Of a stretch of DNA of 64,000 bases, positions 1 to 13,599 are shown piece after piece. The notes under the pieces were generated by a model. That model made no database searches. It had not been told where the DNA came from and was given only the letters and a program-made list of their open reading frames with translations. Each line of letters begins with the position of its first letter. Positions within the stretch are counted from its first letter, which is position 1. The position numbers and the translations under genes were made by a program. Source of the stretch: Lutraria lutraria (lineage: Eukaryota > Mollusca > Bivalvia > Venerida > Mactridae); assembly GCA_964023205.1 (NCBI GenBank), contig OZ026846.1, forward strand, positions 36,104,194-36,168,193. Reading direction: 5' to 3'.

Positions 1-3000
1 AATGCCAAAGATAAAAGCATTCATTTGCATGAACAATTGCCAATATAGTGAACCATAGGCTGCGATTCGGGATTTGAAATATGTATTTTGAAATAATTCT
101 CAACTATTTCATTTGCATTTTGCAATAAATTATTTGTTTTATCAATCATTAATGGTCACAACGCCATCATGATGTGAAAAAAATCAAAATAGGTTGCCAT
201 AGAAACACATATATAATGTAGAAATTCTAATCTAGTCTTTGATTGGATCTAAACAATAATGACTACTAATGGACGGTGTTATCTTTCTGTTTGTTTTGTA
301 AAATAATTTATGCATAATTATAAAATATCGAACAAAAAAAATGTAATTATTTTAACTTGAACATTAACTATGATTCTATTCTAATTATAACAAACAATGG
401 GAAATATATAATGAATTTAAGTCGGTGATTGTTTGTAACTGAATAAAACAGTGTGAAACAAAAAAAGTTTGGGACTTAAAAGTTTTTATATAGATCTGCA
501 TAAAACATTTGCACAACTAATTCAGATTAGATTTTTACCACTTAGTATCGTGTTCCAGTGAAAAAATAAGGTGAAGTCCAAAGACAAAATCAATGGTGAG
601 GGAAAGTCATATGAATTACATAAAAAAATGTGTACAATATTGAAAAGTGAAAGATTGTCCAATCGCAAGACTGCTTTCTAACTTAATCTATATTTGTTGC
701 AACTAAAGATTAAATCCTGTTTAACACAATTAAGTCATGGCCAAGAATTTTTATTCTGTCAAAAGGACATAAGACTAAAAAGTAATTAAAAAAATAGCTT
801 GCAAAATAGACTGATTTTATAGCATTCTTTCATCTTCTCACAAGACTCACTTAAGTGTAGTGAAAAGTAAAACTAGGCCGGTTTTCCAAACCAAGTCAGA
901 ACAAAGAAATCAGCAAGACCCCCAGAAGTATTCTATTTATTTTGTAACATAACCTCTTCGAGGAAAAAAATTAAGCATTATTTTAATCACCAGATTGAGC
1001 ATACGGGACAAACTCTTTGATTGTTACAGATCAATAAAATAGAATGTATGAGAAATAAAAAAAACTCTCCAGTATGTCTGATGTTATTATCGGTTGTGGT
1101 GTACAGGCAATGATGCCTATGATTTGCTTAATGATTGATAGATATTATCTAAACCAATCTGTATTTATATGATATTACACAGTCACAGTAAAAATGGCAA
1201 TTTTATAAGAATTTTCTTAGTCTACAAGCTTCCATCATTTGAACAATTACTGTGACATCATCATTATTAAACAATACATCAAGCATAAATATTATGGTAT
1301 TCAAACTCTTGATGAATATCGCACAATTCTACAAAAAAAAAAATAAAAAAATTTCTATTTGAATTTATTGAAGCTCAGGCCATCCTTAAAAAATTGTTGG
1401 TTTGCAGTTATGTAACAAACTCATTAAAAATAAAAAAGGCCCTAAACTTTTTTAACAATTTTTTTGTCCAAGGGCTTATTATTCCTTATGCTTATTATTC
1501 CTTATGCTTATTATTCCTTATGCTTATTATTCCTTATCTTCATCTGATGTTTCGTTTTCGTTGTATTGTTAACAAAAAATAAATGGCTACCTACCTTCCA
1601 CTGTTAAGAATTAGGATCGCATGACTCGAAATCAGATTTTTTTTAGGACAGCCTCAATTGTGATGTATATGCCAATTCTCATTTTTTTCCGAACCAATCT
1701 AGTGGACTATGGTGACCCTGACCTCTGTAGGGCTCAATCCATAATCTCAAGGCCCGAAAAGCCAATAATTTATCCAAGAAAACAACCCAACACCCCTCCA
1801 TAGCATACTACATGGAAATAGAACCAAATGAAGCCAGTAACATGTCAGCATAAAGAGTTTTATGCTGTATTTTGACAAAAGTATTCTATCTACATGTACT
1901 CGCATGGATCAGTCCAATGATCAAGGGATATGACTCAGAGGTCCAGTGTTTGAGACCTAGGGGAATACTGCAGTAACAGCACTACTTTGAGGCTAATGAA
2001 ATTATTTACTACTATATATGTTGCCCATCTCTGATTTACATATCTTTTTTTAATGCAATTTGTCTGCTGCTTGGGGGAACAGGTAGCACCAGTAGATAAA
2101 CATGATGAACAATAAATACTGGTTAGATCAACTTGCTGACATAAGTTACGAAAATACATCGACCTTAAAATCAACATTTCTTTGATCCTAAGACTCTACT
2201 AAAAAATAAGGCATTGGTGCCAGACAAGTTCATATTCAACTTCACCAAACAAATTCTTTTTTTCAGACCAATATAGTATTGTTGTAACTTCCTGATTCTG
2301 AAGTTTGGTCATAAAAATGTCATCTTGACACAGTTCTCATTAATTTACTGAATTTCAGATAAATGACTTATTCAACAAATTGTTTGGCTTAGAGCACATG
2401 ATAATCAAACACTTAATAATTATGATACAGAGATTATGTAAGATAGCATATTCGACTCAAAAAATATATTTTCTTATTCCTACAATTAAATTGGTCATCT
2501 AAACCAAATTTTGCACTCCACTTTCATGACAACCAACTTGTAACTTCAAAAATACTCCTATTTTAGGTCATTCTTGAATTTAAGATACTAATGCTGACAT
2601 TTTATCATACTCCAAAGTTCCTCATACCTTTTTTATGGCAAAATTCTAAAAAATTAAAGTAAGAAAATATTATTCTCAACATGAACATAGTGGTAAATAA
2701 TTATATTTCTAAAGCAAACAGCTCACTAGATGACAGAAATAGATGAAAAATACAATAAAGCCAAATCGACTGTAATAGACAAAAAGGACCCTTGCTGTCA
2801 AAGTCTCAAGCAGTATGGCAAAGGCAAGTACACCAAATATCCCATTTAACATTGCCCCCAAAGACCTACCACAAGTCAAAGGATAACTCTTCTTAACTTT
2901 ATTTCCCCTACATCATTACATTTTGAATTCAATATCATGCCCACAGAATGTCCTTAAATGCCAATTATACACAAATGTGCTATTAAAAGCTTTCCTTAAA

Positions 3001-6000
3001 CTTCACAGCTAATAATTGTACAATAAGACAGCAACTAAATGGAATGACCATTTTAGGTCAAATGTTTTCACGGGGAGGTCACTGCGCACTAAAAGCATAT
3101 TTGACCCGGTCAGTCGAAGCTGTCCATTACTAGGATATAAATATCAATACAGAATTGCTTGTCCAATTAGAACTGTCCAGAATACAAGCAGAAGATCAGG
3201 CCTTGGTGCACTGAAGTCCGCTTATTTTCACGACGGGATGTCATCAAGGCTACTAAAGATACATTTCTAATATGCCTATCGAGAGAATTCACATATGAGC
3301 TCATTGGACTGAAACAGCAATTATATTGACAAGCTAGAAATGTCAAAAGTTTCGCAGATGGCATAATATAGCCCTGTCTTTGTTGTGTTGTAACTATGTA
3401 TCCCGACAAATTATGTACATCAGTCTCACAAGTCCTTTTTTGCTACGGCAAGCTAGCTATTTATAGCCATCTGTCCCTATATTAAATGTTTTGTCTTTTT
3501 CATTGTTACAATTAATCACCAAGTGAGAATGACAAACAGTCACAAAATTACCATTTGAATAATGGGTCGAGACTTCCTTTATGTGCCAACATTGTTATTT
3601 TGTCATAATAGACAAAATTTATATCGTTAATGGAAAATTATCAAAATTCAAGATTTTTTGAAAAAATAAAGTCAAAGAAAATTAATACAATAAGCATTCT
3701 TAAAGGAAACAAAAACTAGCAGTTTATGAATAATTATAAATGCAAAAAATGAAAATTTAAAAAAGATGCTAAACACTTCTTTGAAGCTGGTCCCATTAAT
3801 TGATTTTTTCTCCCTGTGAAAGTTTGTAAAATGCAGACTCATTCCCATTTATTTCAAAATATCATAAAAAAATACATTAAGTATAGAAATTTATAACAAA
3901 ATGATGGAAAAACAATTTGAATCATTAAAAATTGTAACAATTACAATGTACAATGGAATGATTACATAGCAAAATATGATTGAAAAGAACAAATTTGGAT
4001 ATTTAACCCAAGTTTTTTAGGATGAGATCGGGTTGCATGCAGACAATTTCAAGCTAGACAAGCATATTTAAGCTAAAATATCATTAATCTAATATAACCT
4101 AAGAAAAAGCTCAGAATCAGCAAATTAGTGACTTGATAAAAGAATAATGCAACTACAGTCTTTGAATTTGCCCACAAGACCGAGTCTGCTTAAATCACTT
4201 CGGTCGGTTGGAAATAAACGGGTCATCAGATTGATTTTAAGCTGATGCACAAGTATTGTCTAAAATACATAATGGAGTACCCAAAACTCATGTTTTACTA
4301 GAAGATAATAAAAAGTTTCTGTTAATTAGTATAACACCATCATATAAAACATTTAATCATGTAGAAAATATTCTTTGATAAATGTTGTATTTATAAATAA
4401 TTTTATAAATAAAATTTGATCATGGAAAGACAGATTAACATTCAGTCAAGCAAAAGTTCATTCTGTCTGGTAAATTTTATGCCTTTACAAGACCAAATGT
4501 CTGGTGCTTAAAAAAGTAATTCATGAAGACAATGACAGCCACTTCATCATTTTAATCTTTTATATTTTTTTCAAAAAGTTCATTAATGCCTACCCAAACT
4601 AACAATCGAACCAACATTCTTTTTGCAAGGAAATCATTTGTATTCTATTTGTTTCTATTACAACTGGACATCTATCCTTTATTATGTATATATATTATGT
4701 ATAACATTTCTGAAATACTCATGGTAAATAAAAAGAACAGAAAATAATGTCACCTCTTGCTATTATCAGTAAAATGTAAAATGAGTTAAATGCATAATAC
4801 CATCATCGACAATAAACCAAGAATTATTGTAAAACCAGACAAGTTATATACAAGAATGGTAAATTCCAATATAAGACCTTGGAATGACCATGTTATTACA
4901 CTCATGATTTTAAACTCATATGAGAATCATTGTTAATAATAGGTTTATTGAATCAATGCATCAAATCTATGACATAATTGAACAAAATTGGCAGTATTCA
5001 ATGTATAAACATAACATTACTGAACCACTGTAAATGAATCACAGAAACCAAGCTGGCAAAGAGTAAGAATATTTTCTGGAGGATGGTTTCAGTTTACAAA
5101 CCCCAATAATCTATCGGCTATATCGTTGTCTATTGTAATTGTAGCTGATGCTACTTCCATTACCAAATTTTTATACCATACCAAGAATCTGTGAGAACCC
5201 CACACCCAGTCCAATCAGCTAGACATCAGACAGACCCGTCCTAGATCTTATAATAGGGAGGGTAGCAAGGAGCCAGAACTATATCTAGCTCCACCAGGGT
5301 ATTGTATGGCATGGTATGGTGTGACCACAGCACTAACTATCTAGTAGTTCATAATTCTTTTGAAGGCAAACAGGTCAAAGTGTATCACCAGCCTGATCTT
5401 AGTTAAAGTTTTTTCACTTTTTACTGTTTTTTTACTTTTCTGTGAAGCACAATTGGGACATTTTTCACAGATTTTTACGCAAACCAACTTTCTCTGTCAC
5501 AAGTTGGAATAAAGGACAAATCAATTTCATGGCAAAAATGCTGCATTACATACAATAAATTTCAGACAGTTGAAACATTAAAAATTCAATGTGACAGTTC
5601 TCCACCTTATCGACAACACCATCAGAGACTGTCTTGAGTTCTTATTTAAATAATTGCATCAGATAAATCCTCTTTAGACATAGAAATCAGTAAATACATA
5701 AACATGTTTTCCTGCCTTTGGGGCTTACAATATCCATATGATTGTCACATGATTATAAAAACGTCACATCTGTCCGGTGATTGGACCAATTGTTCAAGTT
5801 TTTCAGGGAGCAAGTGCGACACTTTCATAAATAAAAAAATCAGATAACTGAATTTTAAGCATCACAAAACCCAACTGTTTTCCCCAGATATTTGAAATTT
5901 GACATGTCTAATTGTATCATTTGAGGAAGAAAATTCAAGTCAACATGTCAAATACTGATATAACTCTTCATAGATCCAAGACAAAGTGCTTGTTCCATTC

Positions 6001-6905
6001 TGATAAGAAAGCTGAAGATTTAATTTACAGTTGCAAAAAGTCTGAACAAGGCGAAAAGTACCCTGGGTAAATATCAAAGCTGATAGTATCCATAGCAACA
6101 ATATGTAAATTAGCAACTGACAGATGGCGGTTGCATCTATGGAAAGATATAGTACTGAATGTATTTATCTGCCAGTAAATTTTACAATCGATTTTTCCAC
6201 AGATAAGGGGAGGAGAAACAGGGCTCAGAGAAGTAAAAGGAAACATGGTTTTCTGATCGAGGCTGATTCACATGTCATAAATTGTGCGTAATAAAAACAC
6301 TCTTGGCAGAGTGTCATGAAAAATCTATCTCATATATGTTGCAAACCCATGATGTAAAGTAACAAGCAAAGTTTCTCATCAAATTGAATTAAGTGATATC
6401 AAGTTTTTGGTGTCATAATAACAACAAATAATTCATATCTGTCAACATCCCATCATTTTATACGGAAGACAATTTTTGTCCCTACTGGTCAACCATACAC
6501 GAGATACCAGTATCTTAATTGACTTCTAAATCTGTATGTAAATTGTGGGCAATAAAATAAAAAATATTTATTCAATGTCAGTAACATGTTTTATAATGGT
6601 TGGAATGGAGTATATAATTATGGTGTTTTCAGATGATTTATTACCATTTATTCCCTATCAAACACCCCCAATCTCAATTAATTCTCCCAACCTTGCGGAA
6701 CAAAACACTGAGTAATGCTCACTTGATCATTGATAATCACACCTGGTAGATCTTTTTTTTAAATAATAACCATACCATATAAACTGATGAAAAGCTAATA
6801 TAGGAAACCCTTTGAGACATTTATCAGGAAACATTAGGTAGTAAAAGAGGCTCAAGAATTTGAACAATAGACTTTTCCCAAAATAAATACCTGATTCTAA
6901 ACATA
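1..6905. other. No gene recognised
   Basis: AT-rich sequence with only short frames. Holds the 16-bp tandem repeat at 1471, a more GC-rich patch at 3030-3260 (overlapping short frames on both strands, possibly an old repeat) and a possible small inverted-repeat region at 5160-5330 (ACCATACC/GGTATGG). No splice-bounded exon I would defend. Confidence 0.5.
1471..1536. repeat. 16-bp tandem repeat, 4 copies
   Basis: Unit CTTATTATTCCTTATG repeated four times; lies in a short chance frame. Confidence 0.9.
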
Positions 6906-7091
6906 AGAGTCTAACCTGTAAACAAAGGTCACCCCTGGGAGACATTATGTGGCATTTACTGACTGGTGACCTTTATTCAGAGGTCATTTTGTTTTAAATA
7001 ATCAATGACAGTATTTTATTGAAAGAATGGCCTTCATTCACAGGGTGGCCTATACTCAGAGGTGGCTACTTACACTGCACAGGTTTTACTG
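6906..7091 (-). mobile_element. 170-bp TA-flanked MITE family, copy 1
   Basis: On the minus strand it starts CAGTAAAACCTGTGCAGTG, then AGCCACCTCTGAGTATAGGC, and ends near TTACAGGTTAGACTC. The body is marked by 'GCCACCTCTGAATAAAGGCCA', here diverged. TA follows at 7092. Confidence 0.65.
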
Positions 7092-7307
7092 TAGATATTA
7101 TACAAATGATTCTTTGACTTACTGGACATGAGTTGAAGAATTATTAATGGAAATATTGTACATGAAAGTAGAATTTCCCAAAAATGAACTTGAGCATTAA
7201 TTAGGAAAGTACATGTAGCATTCATGACATAATAATGTAAAAGATCCATCCAAAGTTATTTGTGATCTATAGAAATTTTGACCATAAAAATATTGAGTGT
7301 TATTTAC

Positions 7308-7380
7308 CTGTATTCTCATTTTCCCTATTAGATGTAAATGATGCCTGGCTTTTATTTCAATTAATCTTTCAATAATGGTA
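7308..7380 (-). CDS. Possible internal exon, unknown gene
   Basis: On the minus strand an acceptor ending GATCCTAG precedes 73 bases read as xTIIERLIEIKARHHLHLIG then KMRIQ, followed by a strong donor CAG|GTAAAT. The stretch is rich in charged residues and leucine/isoleucine and looks coding, unlike nearby chance frames. I do not recognise the family and found no convincing partner exon. Reading through without splicing gives a 71-codon frame at 7197-7412. It could be an exon of a minus-strand gene or a chance frame. Confidence 0.3.
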
Positions 7381-8261
7381 CTAGGATCAATGTGGCACAA
7401 TAATATATACAAAAGTTATGATAACAACTTCATTAAATTCTTGTGGCTTACACTGCCAGTATACATTCTAATTAAATATTATATATAATGCATCAGAAAT
7501 ACTATTAATACACAGGTATGACAGAATCTATACCATTAGATAGAAAATGTAAATAAAATATGCAATTTACTCATAAAAATCAATCCACCACCCATCATTT
7601 CATTAATACTTGATAATGATGAAAGTATAGTAAAACCTTTCTTAGCAAACCAACCTTGTTGTAACAATTTACTTATAACTTACTTTCTGACCTTTTATAG
7701 ATAATCATTTCCTTTACTATTCAACATGAGAAATAGATCACCTAATAAAATTGTTGAACAATGCTAAGCGTCTAAGACAGTATTAGATACAATTTAAGCC
7801 ATACCCCAAAGGTCATTTCACAAACAAATTGCTATCTTATCAATTAATGGCCATTTTTAATGTAGAATTGAACAATCAGATTGGTTAGTTTTGTGACTGG
7901 TTTTATATAATTATGTATTTGAGCCAAATAAAAAAACATTTACCAGTAATACACAGACCAAAGTTAAGAAAAAACGTGCTGAAAGATCAAGGGAGGTAAC
8001 TCTTTACATTATATCACAATTCATTAAAACTCAATAATTATAAAAACAATAGAGAACTTGATATCTGGTGATATTAACTAAAAGTCTGCAGGTTTATTCT
8101 TTAGTACATGTAATAACATAGAGAGCAATTATTTAGATCACTAGAATTAAATTGTATTTGTAAATTTGTCACACAGGAGATAATACTGTCAATCGTGAAT
8201 GGTAAAAATGAGTACACATGTACTGACTATCTTAGATAATACTGTTACTATGAATAGTAAG

Positions 8262-8530
8262 GGGAGATCAGTGGTCAAGTTGTAACATACTGGACTACTA
8301 AGTGAAAGGTTGTTGGTTCAATTCTCGGGTTCGCTTTTCGAATTTCTCAGGGTTGCTTCAGTGTCCCCATCCCAACTAGCAAGCCAAGTACTGTGTCTAG
8401 AAAATCAAAGGGCAAGGCATCATCAACTGCTGATTGTTCATGTAAGAGAAGATGGCAGTATCTTGCTGAGAATGCTTGTACTGTAACCAGGAACACTGGT
8501 CAGGCTCACCTGCTCACCTGAACACATAAC
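8262..8530 (+). mobile_element. tRNA-derived SINE fragment
   Basis: GATCAGTGGTCAAGTTGTAA, CTGGACTACTAAGTGA and GGTTGTTGGTTCAATTCTCG match a tRNA A-box, anticodon arm and B-box in order. The following 200 bp (to about 8530) is taken as its body by position only. Confidence 0.55.
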
Positions 8531-8769
8531 TAATGTACTGTTGAAAACTGATTTAAACCCCCAAAACTTTGACTAATTTTATCATGTTTGTGGTAACTCA
8601 AAAACTATATTGTTATCAAGGTAAGAATGTGAATAGTCAAAAAAGTTAAATAAATTTCACTAATTGGCCATTTATTGGTGATATGAATTACACTGCTATC
8701 AAAGTTAGTATGTGAGTAGATTGAAAGTTAAATTAATTCCACTAAAAGTGCATTAAATGTTATCAATTA

Positions 8770-8946
8770 CAGGCAAACTTGTGTAAGCAGCCACCTCTGA
8801 ATAAAGGCCACCTTGTGAGTAAGGTCATTCTTTTAAAATACAATATTTATTATTTAGAATAAAATTACCTCCAAATAAAGGACACCTGTCTATAGAGGCC
8901 ACATTTTTTCTACCTAAAAGGTGGCCTTCGTTCATAGGTTTAAGTG
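8770..8946 (+). mobile_element. 170-bp TA-flanked MITE family, copy 2
   Basis: Starts CAGGCAAACTTGTGTAAGCA, then GCCACCTCTGAATAAAGGCC; right half GTGGCCTTCGTTCATAGG; ends TTTAAGTG. TA on both sides (8768-8769, 8947-8948). 177 bp. Confidence 0.75.
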
Positions 8947-9239
8947 TATATGAATTATAATGTTATTAAGTTTAGTATTTATTTATTATAACAAATAAAC
9001 TTTGAACATTAATAAATCATAGTGTATCATATTAATGGTTTGTCATACAAATCAGTTCTTATTAATTGCAAAAATTGTAGAATTTTGTATCTTCTCCATC
9101 AATTTTCCTCTTTCAAAAAAAGTATAACCAATTCTTATGGTTACAATTATTTAAAAATTTGATTGTTAACATTTTATGGTTCATTATGGGCATATACTCA
9201 GAATTGGTTATTAGATTTTCTGATAATTATGGGCAAATC

Positions 9240-10390
9240 TCAGCAGCCATGACAAATCTTCACTCACAGCAATTACTTGACTGAATCGCTTGTTTTCCTA
9301 CTATTTAATGTGGCAGTAATAATATTTTCGTCTGACTGTCACAAATTTCATACATCCTATTTCCATAACAACGAAACCATCAACGATCATCAAACCTAAG
9401 CATCAATTACAGTAATCAATCTATGAGAATTAAGACTCTGTCATCTACCAAACAAAGGAAAAAAATCTACGAGCTTCCGAAAGAACTCGGGTCAAAAGCA
9501 CTATTTCTTTAAGTCGCTAAGTCACCAAAGCCACTTAATCAATACACAGTTTCTTATTGGTGACATTACTACACCAACCCACAGCTAAAGTTCTTTGTTC
9601 ACGATTTAATAACCTCAACCTACTAGGACTCACACACAAAGCAATGGCACGTGCTGCTGTAATATGAAATCAGCCAAGTATATCACCATAATTAGATGGT
9701 ATATTTATACATGCAAATACATCACCACGATAATGCTTCATCTCCTTGTACTGTTTACAATGTGAATCGTCACCTGGTGTGTTCGGCCAGCTGCGACAGG
9801 GGGCACGCGACTAAAAAAATCCCTTATCTATACACGGTGTACCGAATGCGAGAATTATTTATGCAGGAGATTTAAGTAAAACTGTTTCATTTTATTACCT
9901 TTGTCAAAATGGTTAACAACCTTAAATACATCACAAAGACTAGACTTTAGGCGGCTGGTATTTTAATACCAAACCTGGATTTGTAGTATTTTTTTTTGTC
10001 CCTGTATAATACTATGTAACAAAACATAATCTGCCTAAAACATAATCCATCTCAAATGTAACATGCTACAGGTAACCTGAGATGCTTACTATCTAAAGGT
10101 CATATTTAAAGTAATACACTTCAGTGATTTATTTCATTTTAAGGAAAATTAAATAACACCTTCAAACACCTTTTTAGTTCGCTGATTTCTATGTACCTTC
10201 CACAATTTTATTGGTAGATCAAATACAGTACAGTCTCTCCACAGTGGCCCTCTCTTGAGCAACAACCTCCTTTCAACAACATCATGACTTTTTCCCACTG
10301 CACAATTCAACTCTTAATTTAACCTCTCTACAACAACAACCTCAATTTGTTACTCCCAAAGAGTGTTGCCCTGAAGAGGTTGCACTATAT
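9240..10390. other. CpG-richer non-coding stretch; MITE-like text at right
   Basis: Between 9450 and 9860 CG dinucleotides are locally frequent, and on the minus strand an ATTTGCAT octamer (9711-9718) sits next to a TATAAATA box (9702-9709). This might be a minus-strand promoter, but no first exon was found. 10225-10390 looks like a TACAGT-ended MITE with CAACAACCTC repeats. Confidence 0.25.
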
Positions 10391-10444
10391 ATAATTTCAA
10401 GAACAAATTGTCTACTTAACATGTATCAGTTCCTGTGAATTTCA

Positions 10445-10685
10445 TTTTAAACGTAACAGACAGATAGTCAATAAGACAGACGCATGGACAGACAGCCAAA
10501 CAGACAGATAGTCAATAAGACAGATGCATGGACAGACAGCCAAACAGACAGATAGGCAAACAGACAAAATGGACAGATATACAGCTAGGCCAACACACAT
10601 GATTGACAGACAGACAGACAGAAAAAATAGACAGACAGACAGTTGGACAGACAGACAAAATTGACATACAGACAGACAAAGAAAA
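10445..10685. repeat. CAGA-type microsatellite with 60-bp duplication
   Basis: Imperfect (CAGA)n tract. Its first part duplicates a block containing CAATAAGACAGA, GCATGGACAGACAGCCAAAC. The cysteine/leucine-rich minus-strand frame here is a by-product. Confidence 0.9.
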
Positions 10686-11246
10686 TAAGTGTTATATAGC
10701 ACAGCCATATCTCACTGCATTAGTATGTTCATTGAAATATAGAACATTGTCTATGCATAAACTGTAAGACAAATTATTTTATAAATTAATGATTAAACAG
10801 CAATGGTGCTAGTTCTCATTTCATGACAAACACAACAGGGATTTAAACAGTAAAAGTCACTAAATGTTTCAAGAGCTTAATATTGATAAATTGTTAGTAA
10901 ATGAGAGATAAATACTTTGATATTAGAACAATACAATTTATGTATCTCCATAAGTATGAAACTGTCTGTCAATTGGATTATATTTCCAATAAAATTAATT
11001 AACTAATTACTTACTGATTGTCTTCTTAGAATCTACCAAGAAATAAACTTTGATGATGAAATTTTTCCATCAGTCTGAAATTGACGACGTTATTAAAATA
11101 TGATATTGATGTCCAGACATTTCTTTCCATTATTGCATTAAAAACATGAGAGACACTTCAGTTGAATATATTGGATGGTTAATTCTATAAGTTTTAAACT
11201 CGAATGTAGTCTTGACATTTTATCAGTCTTTAACTTTGATTTCGAC

Positions 11247-11548
11247 AGCTATGGTAATTTCAGAGCCGTCCCAAAGAGAGTGCAGGGAAGACACAGGAGA
11301 ACTGGGCATTTTTATACTCTCATTTTGAATAGTTTTTCCATGTTCACTATCGTGCCCGGTGTAAAGCACCAATACACACCTCATCCTTTCAACTGTGACT
11401 TTCTATACACATTTCTGGGCTCCATATGTTGGGATGTGGACACTGAAAAAGAATCACTGAAATATCAGAAGGCAGAGCTGAGATTTGAACCCACCTTTTG
11501 ATGAGTATGTCCAATGGGTTACCACTAGACCACCAATTCCACGCCCCC
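11247..11548 (-). mobile_element. tRNA-derived SINE, family 1 copy 1
   Basis: On the minus strand the head (from 11548) has an A-box-like TGGTCTAGTGGTAA and a B-box GGTTCAAATCTC, 40 bp apart. A ~220-bp body follows with blocks TTTCAGTGTCCACATCCC, GTGTATTGGTGCTTTACACC and CAGTTCTCCTGTGTCTTCC, ending near ACCATAGCT. The same order is found at 34893-35187, which defines the family. A spurious 108-codon + frame lies inside. Confidence 0.8.
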
Positions 11549-11728
11549 GACTTAAGTTGAACCCATTAGAAGCAGATTCAAGTATAATTGGAATTTATCC
11601 CAGTTAAATGTAACAAATACAATTAGCTGATCACTGTGACATTATTCACATCACTACATAGCCTTGTATTTTTCATAATTCACATTTTGTGATTAATGAG
11701 AATTGGACAATTATAATTTTCAGATCGA

Positions 11729-13258
11729 ACCCACACATTATGATAGTCCCACACATTATGATATTCCCACACATTATGATAGTCCCACACATTATGATAG
11801 TCTCCCACATTATGATAGTCCCACACATTATGATAGTCTCCCACATTATGATAGTCCCACACATTATGATAGTCCCACACATTATGATAGTCTCCCACAT
11901 TATGATAGTCCCACACATTATGATAGTCCCACACATTATGATATTCTCCCACATTATGATAGTCCCACACATTATAATAGTCCCACACATTATGAAAGTC
12001 CCACACATTATGATAGTCCCACACATTATGATAGTCCCACACATTATGATAGTCCCACACATTATGATAGTCCCACACATTATGACAGTCCCACACATTA
12101 TGATAGTCTCCCACATTATGATAGTCTCCCACATTATGATAGTCCCACACATTATGATAGTCTCCCACATTATGATAGTCTCCCACATTATGATAGTCTC
12201 CCACATTATGATAGTCCCACACATTATGATAGTCTCCCACATTATGATAGTCTCCCACATTATGATAGTCCCACACATTATGATAGTCCCACACATTATG
12301 ATAGTCCCACACATTATGACAGTCCCACACATTATGATAGTCTCCCACATTATGATAGTCTCCCACATTATGACAGTCCCACACATTATGATAGTCTCCC
12401 ACATTATGATAGTCTCCCACATTATGATAGTCCTACACATTATGATAGTCCTACACATTATGATAGTCTCCCACATTATGATAGTCCCACACATTATGAT
12501 AGTCCTACACATTATGATAGTCCCACACATTATAATAGTCCCACACATTATGATAGTCTCCCACATTATGATAGTCCCACACATTATAATAGTCCCACAC
12601 ATTATGATAGTCCCACACATTATGATAGTCCCACACATTATGATAGTCCCACACATTATGATAGTCTCCCACATTATGATAGTCTCCCACATTATGATAG
12701 TCCCACACATTATGATAGTCTCCCACATTATGATAGTCCCACACATTATAATAGTCCCACACATTATGATAGTCCCACACATTATAATAGTCCCACACAT
12801 TATGATAGTCCCACACATTATGATAGTCCCACACATTATAATAGTCCCACACATTATGATAGTCCCACACATTATAATAGTCCCACACATTATGATAGTC
12901 CCACACATTATGATAGTCCAACACATTATGATAGTCTCCCACATTATGATATTCTCCCACATTATGATAGTCCCACACATTATGATAGTCTCACACATTA
13001 TGATAGTCCCACACATTATGATAGTCCCACACATTATGATAGTCCCACACATTATGATATTCTCCCACATTATGATAGTCCCACACATTATAATAGTCCC
13101 ACACATTATAATAGTCCCACACATTATGATAGTCTCCCACATTATGATAGTCTCCCACATTATGATATTCTCCCACATTATGATAGTCCCACACATTATG
13201 ATAGTCTCACACATTATGATATTCTCCCACATTATGATAGTCCCACACATTATGATAT
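11729..13258. repeat. 18-bp minisatellite, ~84 copies
   Basis: Two main unit types, TCCCACACATTATGATAG and TCTCCCACATTATGATAG, alternate irregularly, with rare variants (ATAATAG, GACAG, GATATTC). Because the unit is 18 bp and lacks stops in several frames, frames of more than 500 codons appear on both strands. Their repetitive translations and lack of gene signals show they are by-products of the repeat. Confidence 0.97.
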
Positions 13259-13454
13259 TCAAATATGCTATCACTGAGCATTTAGATATGTTCATACATT
13301 AAAAAATATATATTATTGAAAAACTATAGAAGTAGAATACCAAGTTAATTTGGTCATTTAATGTTTGCCAAAACAATTTCACTAATATTCAGCTACTGGT
13401 TCTCCAAACTAGTTATCCTGTATTGCATTATAACTGCATTTAATTTACTCCTCC

Positions 13455-13577
13455 ACAAGGAGCTAGCAATTTCTTTGTAAAATTTGGATAGAAGGGTATG
13501 ACCTGCCTTGACCAGGATTTGACCTTGGATTGCCAGGTTACAAGTCCAGTAATCTAACCACTGGATCACAGAGACGC
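13455..13577 (-). mobile_element. tRNA-derived SINE fragment
   Basis: On the minus strand: TCTGTGATCCAGTGGTTAGA, TTACTGGACTTGTAACCTGG and AAGGTCAAATCCTGG (A-box, anticodon arm, B-box), followed by a short body ending TAGCTCCTTGTGGAGGAG, a small hairpin. Confidence 0.6.
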
Positions 13578-13599
13578 AGGTTTGCTTACATCAGAATAT

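Noticed and set aside
10442..10708. Cysteine/leucine-rich minus-strand frame resembling a secreted peptide
   Set aside because: Translation of an imperfect CAGA microsatellite.
11729..13258. Regular array that could be mistaken for CRISPR or a satellite centromere
   Set aside because: Units are directly adjacent with no unique spacers, the sequence is animal, and the array is only 1.5 kb.
11673..13302. Frames of 524-540 codons on both strands, looking like a large repeat protein
   Set aside because: They exist only because an 18-bp minisatellite lacks stops; both strands and several frames are open equally and there is no promoter, splice or domain evidence.
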